From an uncultured Bacteroidales bacterium (GTDB lineage Bacteria > Bacteroidota > Bacteroidia > Bacteroidales > F082), in NCBI GenBank assembly GCA_900317055.1, contig ONFF01000027.1, forward strand, positions 1 through 39,102: 39,102 nt of DNA. Reading direction: 5' to 3'. The position numbers and the translations under genes were made by a program. This document shows, piece after piece, positions 8,534 through 17,153 of this stretch (within the stretch, counting starts at the first letter, position 1; each line of letters opens with the position of its first letter). A model generated the notes under the pieces. That model did no database searches. It saw nothing but the letters and a program-made list of their open reading frames with translations, and was not told where the DNA came from.

Positions 8534-9417
8534 GCTTCTTTCATTTGGGGTCTTTGGTGTTTCCAGCGGCGGTGCGACCACAGCCAATTATCGGGGTTGG
8601 CCTCAATGAAACGCTCCACGCTATGCACATAGCGTTCCATGATTTCTCCCGGTTTCGTCTCTTTTGGGCGGTCGGTAAGCAATTCAAAGCTCACTTCATA
8701 GCGTCCCCTGCCCTGCCTCCGCATGTCAACGAACACAATGGCATAGTCCAGTTTTTGGGCAATGCGTTCGATGCCCGTAAACCAACAAGTGTCTTGATGC
8801 AGGAACTCCGTCCAATAGTCTTGTGCCAAGCCATGCGATGTTTGGTCGGCCATCATCAACACAGCGGTCTGGCTGTCGCGCAGCTGGGCCAAACGGCGCA
8901 ACACCGAGTTCGACTCCACCATTTCCAAAGTGCTGTGGCAAGTACGGATATACAGCATCAACCGTTCAAAAACAGGATTTTCCACTCTCTTATACACAGC
9001 CAAGCCCTTATGTTGGGTGAGTTCAGGTATCATCTTGCCAAACCACTCCCAGTTGCCCGAATGCGGGATGGCATAGAACACATTTTTGCCTTGCTCATAA
9101 AGCTGTTTCACCAGCTCAGGATTGGTATAATGGATGCGGTTTCTGTAGCCGTTTTTCTTCATGCGCAGCATCTTCGGGGCTTCCACAAACAAGTCGCAGA
9201 GGTTTTGGTAGAAACGCCGTTCTATGTGTTTGATTTCCTTTTCACTCTTATCGGGGAAAGAATTCAACAGGTTCTGTCTGACCACCTTACGGCGATAACG
9301 AAGCAGGTGATATACCAAAAAGTAATAGCAATCGGACTTCAAATAGAGAAGCCAATAGGGATGAATGGACAGGAAAGCCACCCACAACTTCACAATATGA
9401 AATCCGATTTTTGCCAC
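8530..9417 (-). CDS. LpxL/HtrB-like acyltransferase
   Basis: A 295-residue protein of the lysophospholipid/lipid A acyltransferase family. The catalytic H-x4-E motif is HSGNWE (119-124). A membrane-associating region lies at residues 8-38, and ADQTSHG fits the second conserved block. Family members transfer a fatty acyl chain to lipid A precursors at the inner membrane. It lies 3 bases downstream of the GWxTD gene and overlaps the glycosyltransferase start by 4 bases, so the three form an envelope operon. Whether it acts on lipid A or another acyl lipid in this organism cannot be decided. Confidence 0.88.
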   Translation of the reverse strand: MAKIGFHIVKLWVAFLSIHPYWLLYLKSDCYYFLVYHLLRYRRKVVRQNLLNSFPDKSEKEIKHIERRFYQNLCDLFVEAPKMLRMKKNGYRNRIHYTNPELVKQLYEQGKNVFYAIPHSGNWEWFGKMIPELTQHKGLAVYKRVENPVFERLMLYIRTCHSTLEMVESNSVLRRLAQLRDSQTAVLMMADQTSHGLAQDYWTEFLHQDTCWFTGIERIAQKLDYAIVFVDMRRQGRGRYEVSFELLTDRPKETKPGEIMERYVHSVERFIEANPDNWLWSHRRWKHQRPQMKEA

Positions 9418-9420
9418 GGC

Positions 9421-10911
9421 TTATCTCGGGTTATTGTACAATTCGACAGCATGCGAGCCCCAGCCTCTCTCGTATTCAGTTTGGTCGACGCCTTGATCGT
9501 ACCCTTGACCATAAACAAATTGATAGATTTCCATCGGCCAGCGCGGATTGTTGATTTCGCCGACCATGTTGGAATGGATCAATTGATAGTCGTTAGTTGA
9601 GCGATCAGGAGCCATGAAAACGAACTTCTTGTCGCGCTGATTGGCCACCTGATAGTAGTGCCAAATCTCGTAGGGACGAGCGGCAGGTTCATCAGGCACT
9701 TCCATAATCTTGTCGGGTTGACCGTACTTCAGGAACACATAGCCACGGTCGCTGCGATAGCCAGGAAACGCCGTAGTGCCGAATGACATGTTGACCCTTT
9801 TGACAGCAGCCAGATAATCATCAAAGCCTTGTTTGGGATTCATCGGAAAGCGTTTACTCCAGAAGTTGAAAAGGAACTGCTGCATGGTTTTCATGTCGTC
9901 GGTACGAACCAAATTGGAGGAATAGTCGCGTTCCATCTCGCTGCAGATTGGGTCGAGGTAACGGATATACTTGCGCAATGTGTCGATTTCAGTGATGTTA
10001 CCGACAAAGGTATTGGCCACATTGACGCCAGCGAGGTCATCCATCTTGAAGGACACATTGGGATTGCTGCGTTGGAAGAACCAGCTCTTGGAACAAATCA
10101 ACTCGTTGCTGCGATCGTGCATCTCAACAACAAGGTAATAGTTGCCTGAAGGCAGCTCCGAGATGTCGATGGTGTTGAGCAACACATCAACCTTTTTCAC
10201 ATCGAAGCGTTTGTTGAAGATATAGTTCTGCATGCGATTCGATGACTCGACAGTCTCGATGTAGTAATTGACCAAGAACTTGCCTTCGTCATACAGCTTG
10301 TCGCTGTTGTAAATCTCGGCGTAGAAACTCAGTTTGTTCTCATTGGCACCATAGAAAGGATACACGCGAGGCAGGAAGTCGAAGCCGCTCTTGGTGCAAT
10401 CCTTTGGCTTTACGGCTTTCGTGTAGGAATCGAACAACAGGATGTCGGAAATAGCCGGTGTGTTGTCGGGATAGTTGACATCCACGGTGACCGTTGTAGG
10501 TGGCAGCACATCGCCGCTGTTCAAATCGGTGATACAGATTTCCATCTGATACTCACCGTTGGGCAAAGAAAAGCGCTGCTGATCGATAAAAGCGCCATCG
10601 AGTTTGGTGGTATCGGTCACCACAGGGCTGTCAACAGCCACCTTGGAGAACACCGATTCTTCACCTTTTCTGAAAACGGTAACGACTTCCACAGTAGCCT
10701 TGAATTTGCCAGGTTCAAATTGCTTGTAGACTGCTGTCCGGCAATCGAAAGCGATGGCGTTTTCCACATATGGCGTCATGCCAGGGACACAATAGGTTGT
10801 CGTGGAAAGATAGGATTTCAGTTTTTTCGTTTGGGCATTGCCGGCAAATGCAACCAGCAACAACATTAAAGTCACAAGGACTTTCTTAGAAATAGTAATT
10901 GATGTATTCAT
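9421..10911 (-). CDS. GWxTD domain-containing protein
   Basis: A 496-residue exported protein. The start MNTSITISKK was chosen because it gives a proper signal peptide (KKVLVTLMLLLVAFAGNAQ). An 18-codon upstream extension would disrupt it. Residues 40-320 look like beta-rich repeats. The C-terminal 130 residues carry the GWxTD-type block, with PGYRSDRGYVFLKYGQPD and YEIWHYY. GWxTD proteins are common in Bacteroidota and of unknown function. It is first in an operon with lipid acyltransferase and glycosyltransferase genes. A TATTTTTG promoter element lies about 22 bases upstream. Confidence 0.88.
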   Translation of the reverse strand: MNTSITISKKVLVTLMLLLVAFAGNAQTKKLKSYLSTTTYCVPGMTPYVENAIAFDCRTAVYKQFEPGKFKATVEVVTVFRKGEESVFSKVAVDSPVVTDTTKLDGAFIDQQRFSLPNGEYQMEICITDLNSGDVLPPTTVTVDVNYPDNTPAISDILLFDSYTKAVKPKDCTKSGFDFLPRVYPFYGANENKLSFYAEIYNSDKLYDEGKFLVNYYIETVESSNRMQNYIFNKRFDVKKVDVLLNTIDISELPSGNYYLVVEMHDRSNELICSKSWFFQRSNPNVSFKMDDLAGVNVANTFVGNITEIDTLRKYIRYLDPICSEMERDYSSNLVRTDDMKTMQQFLFNFWSKRFPMNPKQGFDDYLAAVKRVNMSFGTTAFPGYRSDRGYVFLKYGQPDKIMEVPDEPAARPYEIWHYYQVANQRDKKFVFMAPDRSTNDYQLIHSNMVGEINNPRWPMEIYQFVYGQGYDQGVDQTEYERGWGSHAVELYNNPR

Positions 10912-10932
10912 GGCGTTTGTTTTTTGACGAAA

Positions 10933-10940
10933 CAAAAATA
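10933..10940 (-). promoter_or_regulatory. Promoter -7 element of the GWxTD operon
   Basis: The minus strand reads TATTTTTG (TAnnTTTG), giving a transcription start near 10927 and a leader of about 16 nt before the ATG at 10911. No clear -33 box is seen. Confidence 0.5.
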
Positions 10941-11022
10941 TACATGTTTTTTCCAAATGCTTCATTTTTTCTTATCCAATTTCTCAACGAATCTCAACAA
11001 AATCAAAATAATCAACTGTCTT

Positions 11023-12666
11023 TCAACTATTTACATTACTCTTTTTCAAATAAGTTATCATAGCTTGCTCAAGATTATCACCCAGCCCCACTGCCGTCAA
11101 AATCTTATTGGTACGACGATTTGCGCCGCTATAGGAGATGCCTTCCATTACAGCGATTTCAGCGTCATTCATACCCAGCAGGCCCAAACAACTGTGGCGC
11201 AAATCGGCCACATTCAGTTCAGGGAAGTCTTTCAGGAAACGTGACGAAAAATCCGGGAAACATCGGTTGGCTTCCTGCACTAGTGCGATATAGTCCATTT
11301 CTTTCAGCTTCAATTTGGGAAACACGCCCACATTTTTAATCATAATGTCCTTACCCTCAACGGAATGCTTGATCTTGTTTACGACATTAGCAGCCATAAA
11401 GGATTGCCAGGCTTCATCGAAATCGACTCGTTGGGCGTTCAGTTGCTCTCGGGTGTCATTCAAAGCCTGCGAAATCTGTTCAATCTCATGGTCTTTATCT
11501 GCGTTCTCTTGTTCGTGCTTTTGTTCAATGGTCGTGATCTTATTTTCGATATGACTGATACGCTTGCGGTTACGGACGATGATGTAAGCCAAGAAAGCGA
11601 TGACGAGCATCAAAAACAACGAAAGCATCAAAGAGGAGAAGCCTTTACCTTCAGGTGATGATGGGTCAGCGGTTTTCGGCCGCCTGAACACATCGTACAG
11701 GTATTCGATTTCCATCTTTCGTGACGCCATACGGTTTTCCATCATCGAGCTTTCCACATAGAAACGGTTGTATGATACCTCTTCGTCAAATAGTCCCTTT
11801 TCTCGACAGATTTCCGCCAACTTGGCTGCTGCATCCATGCGTGCGAAACGGTCACCTTTCAAAAAAGCACGTTCCAAATGAGGAAACGCCGAGTCATACT
11901 GATGAATCTCCAAAAACTTTGCACCTATCGACAACTGAATGGGGTCGTCCCCTACCGAAACCTTTTCGTCAGCCTCCTGATAAAGTGCCAAAGCCTTGTC
12001 ATATTGTTTTTGGGACTGGTAGATGGCAGCCTCGAAGCGTAGCATAGCCGCGAGATCGGCCTCCGACTCATAATATGAAGCCGCTTTGTGGCAGGTTTCG
12101 ATAGCCGCATCACGGATACCATAACGATATAGAATCTCCGACAGACGCGTGTAAGCCAAGGCCACAAATCGTTTTGCATACGGGTTTTCCCATCCCACAC
12201 ATTGATGCATCACTTCCAAAGCCTTCACATAGTGCTTGAAGGCATCCACATCCTCATTGGCGAATGTCCACTGCACACCTTTATAATAATAGGCATTGGC
12301 TCGTAGATACTGCAAATCGGCATCCTCGGGATAGACCTCCGCCAGACTGTCGTAAAAAGCAACGATGGGCGACAAGTCGAGACTTTGTTCGGTAAGGCAA
12401 CGGTTTTTGTATTGGGCTTGCACGATTCGCAATTGCATCTCGATGTCATCCAAAGGAGTAACAGACGACTCCGACAGGGTTGCCGCCAATCCACTTATAG
12501 TGTCCATTGCCTTGACAGGGTCGGTTTCCATCATGGCTTCCACTGCGCGCAACTCGTTGAAATGGAGGGGCGCATTTTTCTCGGTAAATGCTGATTTCTT
12601 TGTGCAGGCACAAAACAGTGCTGCACAAAGCAAAAACAGGGCTGGAGAAATGCGTAAGGCTCTCAT
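11023..12666 (-). CDS. TPR-transmembrane-HTH regulator (lipoprotein signal)
   Basis: A 547-residue protein. The N-terminus has a lipobox-like end (ALFCAC, Cys21). Residues 40-310 are helical and TPR-like, such as YDKALALYQEA near 222-232. A single transmembrane span lies at 346-364, a coiled coil at 368-412, and a C-terminal LuxR-like helix-turn-helix in the last 70 residues (ADLRHSCLGLLGMNDAEIAVMEGISYSG). This architecture is typical of Bacteroidota membrane-bound regulators that sense in the periplasm and bind DNA in the cytoplasm. The lipobox and the internal span may be alternatives. Its target is unknown. A TATCTTTG element lies upstream. Confidence 0.8.
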   Translation of the reverse strand: MRALRISPALFLLCAALFCACTKKSAFTEKNAPLHFNELRAVEAMMETDPVKAMDTISGLAATLSESSVTPLDDIEMQLRIVQAQYKNRCLTEQSLDLSPIVAFYDSLAEVYPEDADLQYLRANAYYYKGVQWTFANEDVDAFKHYVKALEVMHQCVGWENPYAKRFVALAYTRLSEILYRYGIRDAAIETCHKAASYYESEADLAAMLRFEAAIYQSQKQYDKALALYQEADEKVSVGDDPIQLSIGAKFLEIHQYDSAFPHLERAFLKGDRFARMDAAAKLAEICREKGLFDEEVSYNRFYVESSMMENRMASRKMEIEYLYDVFRRPKTADPSSPEGKGFSSLMLSLFLMLVIAFLAYIIVRNRKRISHIENKITTIEQKHEQENADKDHEIEQISQALNDTREQLNAQRVDFDEAWQSFMAANVVNKIKHSVEGKDIMIKNVGVFPKLKLKEMDYIALVQEANRCFPDFSSRFLKDFPELNVADLRHSCLGLLGMNDAEIAVMEGISYSGANRRTNKILTAVGLGDNLEQAMITYLKKSNVNS

Positions 12667-12690
12667 TAAAACGCGGTCTTTTCAATTTTG

Positions 12691-12698
12691 CAAAGATA
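12691..12698 (-). promoter_or_regulatory. Promoter -7 element of the TPR regulator gene
   Basis: The minus strand reads TATCTTTG (TAnnTTTG), 24 bases before the ATG at 12666. The -33 region has no good TTG. Confidence 0.5.
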
Positions 12699-12759
12699 GG
12701 GGTTTTCGTCGGAAAAAAGTTTTTTTTCGCGAAAAATCTCAACCTATCGAAAAATGTTG

Positions 12760-12767
12760 TACTTTTG
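12760..12767 (+). promoter_or_regulatory. Promoter -7 element of the tRNA-Ser pair
   Basis: TACTTTTG lies 5 bases before the first tRNA, divergent from the TPR gene. It fits TAnnTTTG; the -33 box is weak. Confidence 0.5.
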
Positions 12768-12771
12768 CAGC

Positions 12772-12856
12772 GGAGATATGGCTGAGTGGTCGATAGCGGC
12801 GGTCTTGAAAACCGTTAAGCCGAAAGGCTTCGGGGGTTCGAATCCCTCTGTCTCCG
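12772..12856 (+). tRNA. tRNA-Ser (UGA)
   Basis: Acceptor stem GGAGATA pairs with TGTCTCC. The anticodon arm is GCGGT-CTTGAAA-ACCGT with anticodon TGA. It has a long class II variable arm (AAGCCGAAAGGCTT) and T-arm GGGGGTTCGAATCCC. CCA is not encoded. Confidence 0.95.
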
Positions 12857-12910
12857 CAAGGCGGCGAAAGTCGCCTTTATAGTGTAAGACCCTGCCTGGC
12901 AAGGCAGTAA

Positions 12911-12996
12911 GGAGAGATGCCGGAGTGGTCGATCGGGGCGGTCTCGAAAACCGTTGAACGCTTTGCGTTCCAAGGGTTCGAATCCCTTTCTCTCCG
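12911..12996 (+). tRNA. tRNA-Ser (CGA), integration target
   Basis: Acceptor GGAGAGA pairs with TCTCTCC. The anticodon arm is GCGGT-CTCGAAA-ACCGT with anticodon CGA. It has a long variable arm (AACGCTTTGCGTT) and T-arm AAGGGTTCGAATCCCTT. Its last 16 bases plus one form the left copy of the 17-bp att repeat. The tRNA stays intact, since the element restores the 3' end. Its natural terminator now lies at 38793, beyond the element. Confidence 0.95.
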
Positions 12997-12997
12997 C
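12981..12997 (+). other. attL core (17 bp)
   Basis: Left copy of AATCCCTTTCTCTCCGC, made of the T-arm and acceptor 3' strand of tRNA-Ser(CGA). It is identical to 38771-38787. Confidence 0.9.
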
Positions 12998-13004
12998 TGA
13001 ATCG

Positions 13005-13054
13005 CGGCAAGTTATTGAAAACCAATTTAATAAAAGGATTTCAAAAACTTGCCG
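13005..13054. repeat. Dyad next to attL
   Basis: CGGCAAGTT (13005-13013) is inverted as AACTTGCCG (13046-13054), extended inward by TTGAAA and TTTCAA. It overlaps the -33 region of the integrase promoter, so it may bind a regulator or excision factor, or form a hairpin that stops transcription arriving from the tRNA. Confidence 0.6.
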
Positions 13055-13079
13055 TGCCAAAATCGGGTCAGTAACTTTG
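13049..13079 (+). promoter_or_regulatory. Integrase promoter
   Basis: TTG (13049-13051) and TAACTTTG (13072-13079) are 20 bp apart. The spacer holds CGGGTCA (13064-13070), which also occurs twice near attR. Integrase arm binding could therefore repress its own promoter. Confidence 0.6.
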
Positions 13080-13127
13080 GTTCTTTTCCGGATTTTCAAC
13101 AGAAAAAATGGAAAGGAATAAAAAAAA

Positions 13128-14252
13128 ATGTCATCCCAGATCTTCGTCGATTTCCGTCCAGCCGAAATCCACGACAACGCTTCAGGTACCACCATCGTAT
13201 ACTATGTCAAGAATCCCTCAACGGGACTGCTCGAACGGCAGCGCGTGAAGCTCAACCACATCCACAATAAACGCGAACGGCTGAAATACGGTCGGCTGAA
13301 GGTGCAGCAGATCAACAAGCAGCTGTATGACGGATGGAACCCCATCATCGAGAAGTCTGGGCTCTCCAAGGTCATCAGCGTGGCCGAGGCCATCAGGCTC
13401 TATAAGAAGTCTTATGCAAACGTGCGCCCCGACAGCCTCCGAAGCTACGACAGCATGACCAAGACCTTCACCGAGTTTTGTACCTTAAATAATATTGCCG
13501 ACAAACCCATTTATGAGTTCGGTCGGCAAGCGGCACAACAGTACATGCTGCACATCGACAACCGCGACGTATCGGCCAAGACCTATAACAACTATGTCCG
13601 CTTCATGGGGCAGTTCATGAATTATTGCATCGACAAAGGGTTGGCCAAGGAGAACCCCTTTGCCTCCATCAAGCTGAAGCGGGTGGACGAGAAGAAACGA
13701 ACCGTCATTCCACCTGAGGTGCGAGCCAAGATCATGGACTATCTCGTGCGCGAAAAAATGGATGGCTTCCGCCTGATTTGCCTCCTCACCTACCATTGCC
13801 TTATCCGCCCGAAGGAGTTGCTCATGCTGAAGGTGTCGTATGTCAGCATGAAAGACAACCTCATCACCATACCTTCCGAGGTGGCAAAGAACCACTGCGA
13901 GCGGCAAATCTCGATGCCGATGGAGATTGCCGTGCTGATGGCCGACCACATCAAGAGCACCACTTCAGACCAATATCTTTTCTCATTCGACTACAAGCCA
14001 GGCAAAAAACTGTTGACCACGCGCGACACAGGCCGCACGTGGTCAAACTTGCGCAAGGCTCTCGGACTGCCTGCTTGTTATCAGTTCTATAGCCTGAAAG
14101 ACACGGGCATCACCGAGATGCTCGAAGCCGGTGTTCCCGCCAAGATGGTTCAGGAACTGGCCGACCACCATAGCCTCGAGATGACCCAGAAATATGTGGG
14201 CAAGTCAAAGGCTGAGGATATACGCAGGAAATGTGCCGTTATTCACTTCTAA
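13128..14252 (+). CDS. int: Tyrosine recombinase / phage integrase
   Basis: A 374-residue site-specific recombinase. Residues 1-75 are an arm-binding-like N-terminus, 85-185 a SAM-like core-binding domain, and 190-370 the catalytic domain. Catalytic residues are R227 (LIRPKE), K254 (EVAKN), the box II block YSLKDTG (321-327, with Lys in place of the usual Arg, as in many Bacteroidota integrases), H347 or H348 (ADHHS) and the nucleophile Y356 (QKYVG). It lies 131 bp inside attL and reads away from the tRNA, as expected for the enzyme that integrated this element. The ATG follows an A-rich leader with GGAAAGG. Confidence 0.95.
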   Translation: MSSQIFVDFRPAEIHDNASGTTIVYYVKNPSTGLLERQRVKLNHIHNKRERLKYGRLKVQQINKQLYDGWNPIIEKSGLSKVISVAEAIRLYKKSYANVRPDSLRSYDSMTKTFTEFCTLNNIADKPIYEFGRQAAQQYMLHIDNRDVSAKTYNNYVRFMGQFMNYCIDKGLAKENPFASIKLKRVDEKKRTVIPPEVRAKIMDYLVREKMDGFRLICLLTYHCLIRPKELLMLKVSYVSMKDNLITIPSEVAKNHCERQISMPMEIAVLMADHIKSTTSDQYLFSFDYKPGKKLLTTRDTGRTWSNLRKALGLPACYQFYSLKDTGITEMLEAGVPAKMVQELADHHSLEMTQKYVGKSKAEDIRRKCAVIHF

Positions 14253-14367
14253 CCGCGTCATGGGATAGAAGTGAGTTTGAGACGGCGACAGCACCGATGC
14301 CGCGAAGCCTGCTATTATGTTGCGCTCTTGCATTATTAGTTTAATTTAAGGTGCTGCCGAATTATTA

Positions 14368-16845
14368 TCATTTTGGACTTACAATGTAACTCATATCTGT
14401 TACTTCATACGGACTCTTGCGGGCCATAACAGCGCATTTCTGTGCTTTCCTTGCGTTCTCGAGCGTAGCCCCTACCGGTGTGCCTGCAGACGGGTTTGGC
14501 CCAGGGATATTCTTTCCCGCAAGCCATGAAGTGTCGGTCACGGTGTCGTCACCGACTATCGAACGGCAACTTTCCCCGACAAGCCCGAGCAAAGATAGCA
14601 ACACGGTGTAAGCGGCAATTTGACACGGTAGGCCTTCCTGAAGATGAACCCCATCATAAGTTAGATAGCCCTTGCCAGAATTGTTATTAGTGTTGTTCAC
14701 ATAGTTGCCCAATACGCATATGTCTTGGAGCGTCCTTGCGTTTTGGATGGCAGTGCCCCAAGGGATTACAAACTCGCAGAGTGTCTGACCGATGACCTTC
14801 TGTGCATTCGCCACTATGTTCGCAAAGTTTGTTGCCAGCTGTGTTTCGGTGTAGTTATTGCCGCTCGCCTGCGCTGGTCTCGCTTGAATAAGCATCCAGC
14901 CGAACTTGAGCGGTCGGCTGACATACGCTTGGATAGCATTGATTAAGTTGTTGAGATAGGGCTGGTGGTTCGATTCATAAGCGTTCGAGGGGTAGTAGGA
15001 ATCGCTCGACTTTTGGTGCGTAAGAATGATGTCCCAACCGAAATTATCGAGCGCATACTTTATCGAACTGCTGGAGCGTGATGTCCAAGCCTTGCCGTTC
15101 TCCGACACAAACAGCGTGTAAGAGTCAGCATCGTTTTGCCAGTTGTCCCAATGGTCACTCAATGAAGCGCCGTCTGCATAAAGAATCCCTACCGTCAAAT
15201 CAATGCCATCGACTACTTTCGTCCAAAGGAACGGCAGGTATGCCAACGCGTCCTGCGAATAGGAGTTGCCGATGCACAACACGCCGACCTTCCTTCTTGT
15301 CGAGAAGTCCTTCATGCGCCATTCCTTCAGTATCGGGTTCGTGAGATGTGTCGAAGTGCGGTTCAAGATATAGAGATACCTTGCACCGTCAGGTGCGGTC
15401 AGCTTGTAGTCATTCAAGGTCAACGCCAAGGACGCTGCGTCATCGCCATTAAATGGCTCCACCTTTAAGATTACACCATTCTCGTCAGTCCAAGACGCGA
15501 CCGTGTAACCATAAGAGATTCTCCAGTAGCCACTCAAGAAGTATTGCCTGCCTCCCTCCACATCGTATCTCATAATCTTCTGTGTAGAAGAATCAACATA
15601 ATAACTGGTGATATTTCCTCCTATCGCGGCATTTTGGATGCTCTTGTAGTTAGTGCCTGCTGGCACATCGGGATTAACTACTACATCAGTTACCTGCGCA
15701 AGGTCGTAGAACTCTTGATGCACCTCATCGACCACGCCATCGATGTTATCTCCTACGCTTTTCCCTTTTCGGAAGTAGCAATAGAAAGTGTTCCTATTCG
15801 CTGCGGCCATTGAGCACTTAAACTTGGTTGCTCCCTCTGGTATTGCAACAATATATTCGTTCTTTACGGCTGGCGAATCAGGCTTGATGAGATACCTTAT
15901 AGTCTTGATGGCGACATCATTGGAGTTATAGAATGCGATGCAGTAATTAATTGAGCTTGCACGCGTATATGTCATCAGACCAAGGAACCTAATCGAATCA
16001 TATCCGCTCGGAATAACAATCTCTGCATGTGCATTCGTTGTTGATCCGCTAACAGCGCCGTTGTGGTCGATATATCCGTTTCCAAGCACAAACTCGGCTT
16101 TCGTTTCCTCGAGCGTAGAGCATTGCAAGGTGGACTTAAGCTGCATCGCGTCCCCGGCCTTCGCCAAGGAGCCGAGGATAGGACTTACAAGTCCAGTCTC
16201 GTCGATGTGTGTCTCGTTGACTTCCTCACCACTTGCAAAAGTCTGCACATTGGAAGTGTCGGCATCAAGACCGCTATCAACCCAGTTATTGTTAGCCGTA
16301 GCCGTTGCATCATAGACATAAATGCTCCAAGTTGTCGCAGGAGAAGCATCCTTGACATAAGCAGAGTCACCTTCAATGGCAGTATGGGCAGCTTTAAGTT
16401 CTGCAAGTGAATTATACCATCCCTTGAACGGATTCACAGCGGATTGGCCTGGTTGGCCTGGTTGGCCTTCGGCCAACACTCCGGTGTCCTTGTTGCCGAT
16501 CATCCAGTGCTTCGTCGTCGGGTCGATGGTCGGGTAGGTCGTGATGTGGATCTTGCTCCAATAGTTGCCGCTGCGCACGATGATGGCCACCTCGCTGCTG
16601 TCTACCGTGATGGTCTGCCCGTTGATGGTCGGGAAATTGGTGTAGGTGCCCGATTGGAGAGCGAAATAGAATCCGTTGGCTTCAGTGTTGGGTGTCAGCG
16701 ACGGTGTGGCCACACCAAGGAGCAATGCGCCAAGGTCGAGGCCGTTCACTATGTTGATTAGCTGCTCTTGCAGTGATGCCGCACTGATTTGGGGCGGGTA
16801 CTTGATGGCAGCCAAAATTTGAGATCTGAGATTGCTGTAATTCAT
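14368..16845 (-). CDS. Receptor-binding fibre with SGNH hydrolase (DUF4886-like)
   Basis: An 825-residue protein, last gene of the late operon. Residues 1-130 resemble N-terminal attachment regions of Bacteroidota phage fibres. A short collagen-like GQPGQPGQS follows near 128-136, then beta-rich modules to about residue 510. Residues 520-770 are an SGNH/GDSL hydrolase: IGNSYSQDA holds the nucleophile Ser and YDGVHLQEG the Asp-His pair, as in DUF4886. Such domains deacylate surface polysaccharides, so this is probably a capsule-processing receptor-binding protein. The C-terminal 60 residues form a small extra module. The leader holds an AAAAACCAATAACC motif before ATG 16845. Confidence 0.82.
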   Translation of the reverse strand: MNYSNLRSQILAAIKYPPQISAASLQEQLINIVNGLDLGALLLGVATPSLTPNTEANGFYFALQSGTYTNFPTINGQTITVDSSEVAIIVRSGNYWSKIHITTYPTIDPTTKHWMIGNKDTGVLAEGQPGQPGQSAVNPFKGWYNSLAELKAAHTAIEGDSAYVKDASPATTWSIYVYDATATANNNWVDSGLDADTSNVQTFASGEEVNETHIDETGLVSPILGSLAKAGDAMQLKSTLQCSTLEETKAEFVLGNGYIDHNGAVSGSTTNAHAEIVIPSGYDSIRFLGLMTYTRASSINYCIAFYNSNDVAIKTIRYLIKPDSPAVKNEYIVAIPEGATKFKCSMAAANRNTFYCYFRKGKSVGDNIDGVVDEVHQEFYDLAQVTDVVVNPDVPAGTNYKSIQNAAIGGNITSYYVDSSTQKIMRYDVEGGRQYFLSGYWRISYGYTVASWTDENGVILKVEPFNGDDAASLALTLNDYKLTAPDGARYLYILNRTSTHLTNPILKEWRMKDFSTRRKVGVLCIGNSYSQDALAYLPFLWTKVVDGIDLTVGILYADGASLSDHWDNWQNDADSYTLFVSENGKAWTSRSSSSIKYALDNFGWDIILTHQKSSDSYYPSNAYESNHQPYLNNLINAIQAYVSRPLKFGWMLIQARPAQASGNNYTETQLATNFANIVANAQKVIGQTLCEFVIPWGTAIQNARTLQDICVLGNYVNNTNNNSGKGYLTYDGVHLQEGLPCQIAAYTVLLSLLGLVGESCRSIVGDDTVTDTSWLAGKNIPGPNPSAGTPVGATLENARKAQKCAVMARKSPYEVTDMSYIVSPK

Positions 16846-16861
16846 TGGTTATTGGTTTTTG

Positions 16862-17149
16862 TTATTGAAATTCTTCCGTGAACTCGTCCGTAAACTCGAC
16901 ATGTGTTTCCGGCGGTGGTATGAGTTGCTGAAGCTGGATGATCAGCATCGCAAAAAGCTCATTGATGGTGTGCTGGTCGAATTGCCCGATGGCCTCGGTG
17001 AGCTCGGCCAGGCTGCTGCCTTCATGCACCACATCCCAAATATTATCGCCGTAGGCCAGGGGAAAGCTGGTCGGCGACGATGGCTTGAGTGAGAGCGGGA
17101 AAAGCGACTGCGGCACTTTGTTTGTGCCCGGGTTGACGGGATTACTCAT
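16862..17149 (-). CDS. Small protein between spike and fibre genes
   Basis: A 95-residue protein with no signal or membrane span. The N-terminus is Pro/Ser-rich (SLFPLSLKPSSPTSFPL), followed by a helical stretch (SLAELTEAIGQFDQHTINELFAMLIIQLQQL) and an acidic end. It sits 4 bases after the spike-like gene and 16 bases before the fibre gene. A fibre assembly or linker role is a guess from position; the family is not recognised. Confidence 0.7.
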   Translation of the reverse strand: MSNPVNPGTNKVPQSLFPLSLKPSSPTSFPLAYGDNIWDVVHEGSSLAELTEAIGQFDQHTINELFAMLIIQLQQLIPPPETHVEFTDEFTEEFQ

Positions 17150-17153
17150 GGTG

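Noticed and set aside
14283-14359. Bidirectional terminator between int and fibre gene
   Set aside because: CAGCACC and GGTGCTG pair over a loop of more than 50 bases without T-runs; too weak to call.
14368-16845. Diversity-generating retroelement target in the fibre
   Set aside because: No reverse transcriptase and no template/variable repeat pair are visible in the window.
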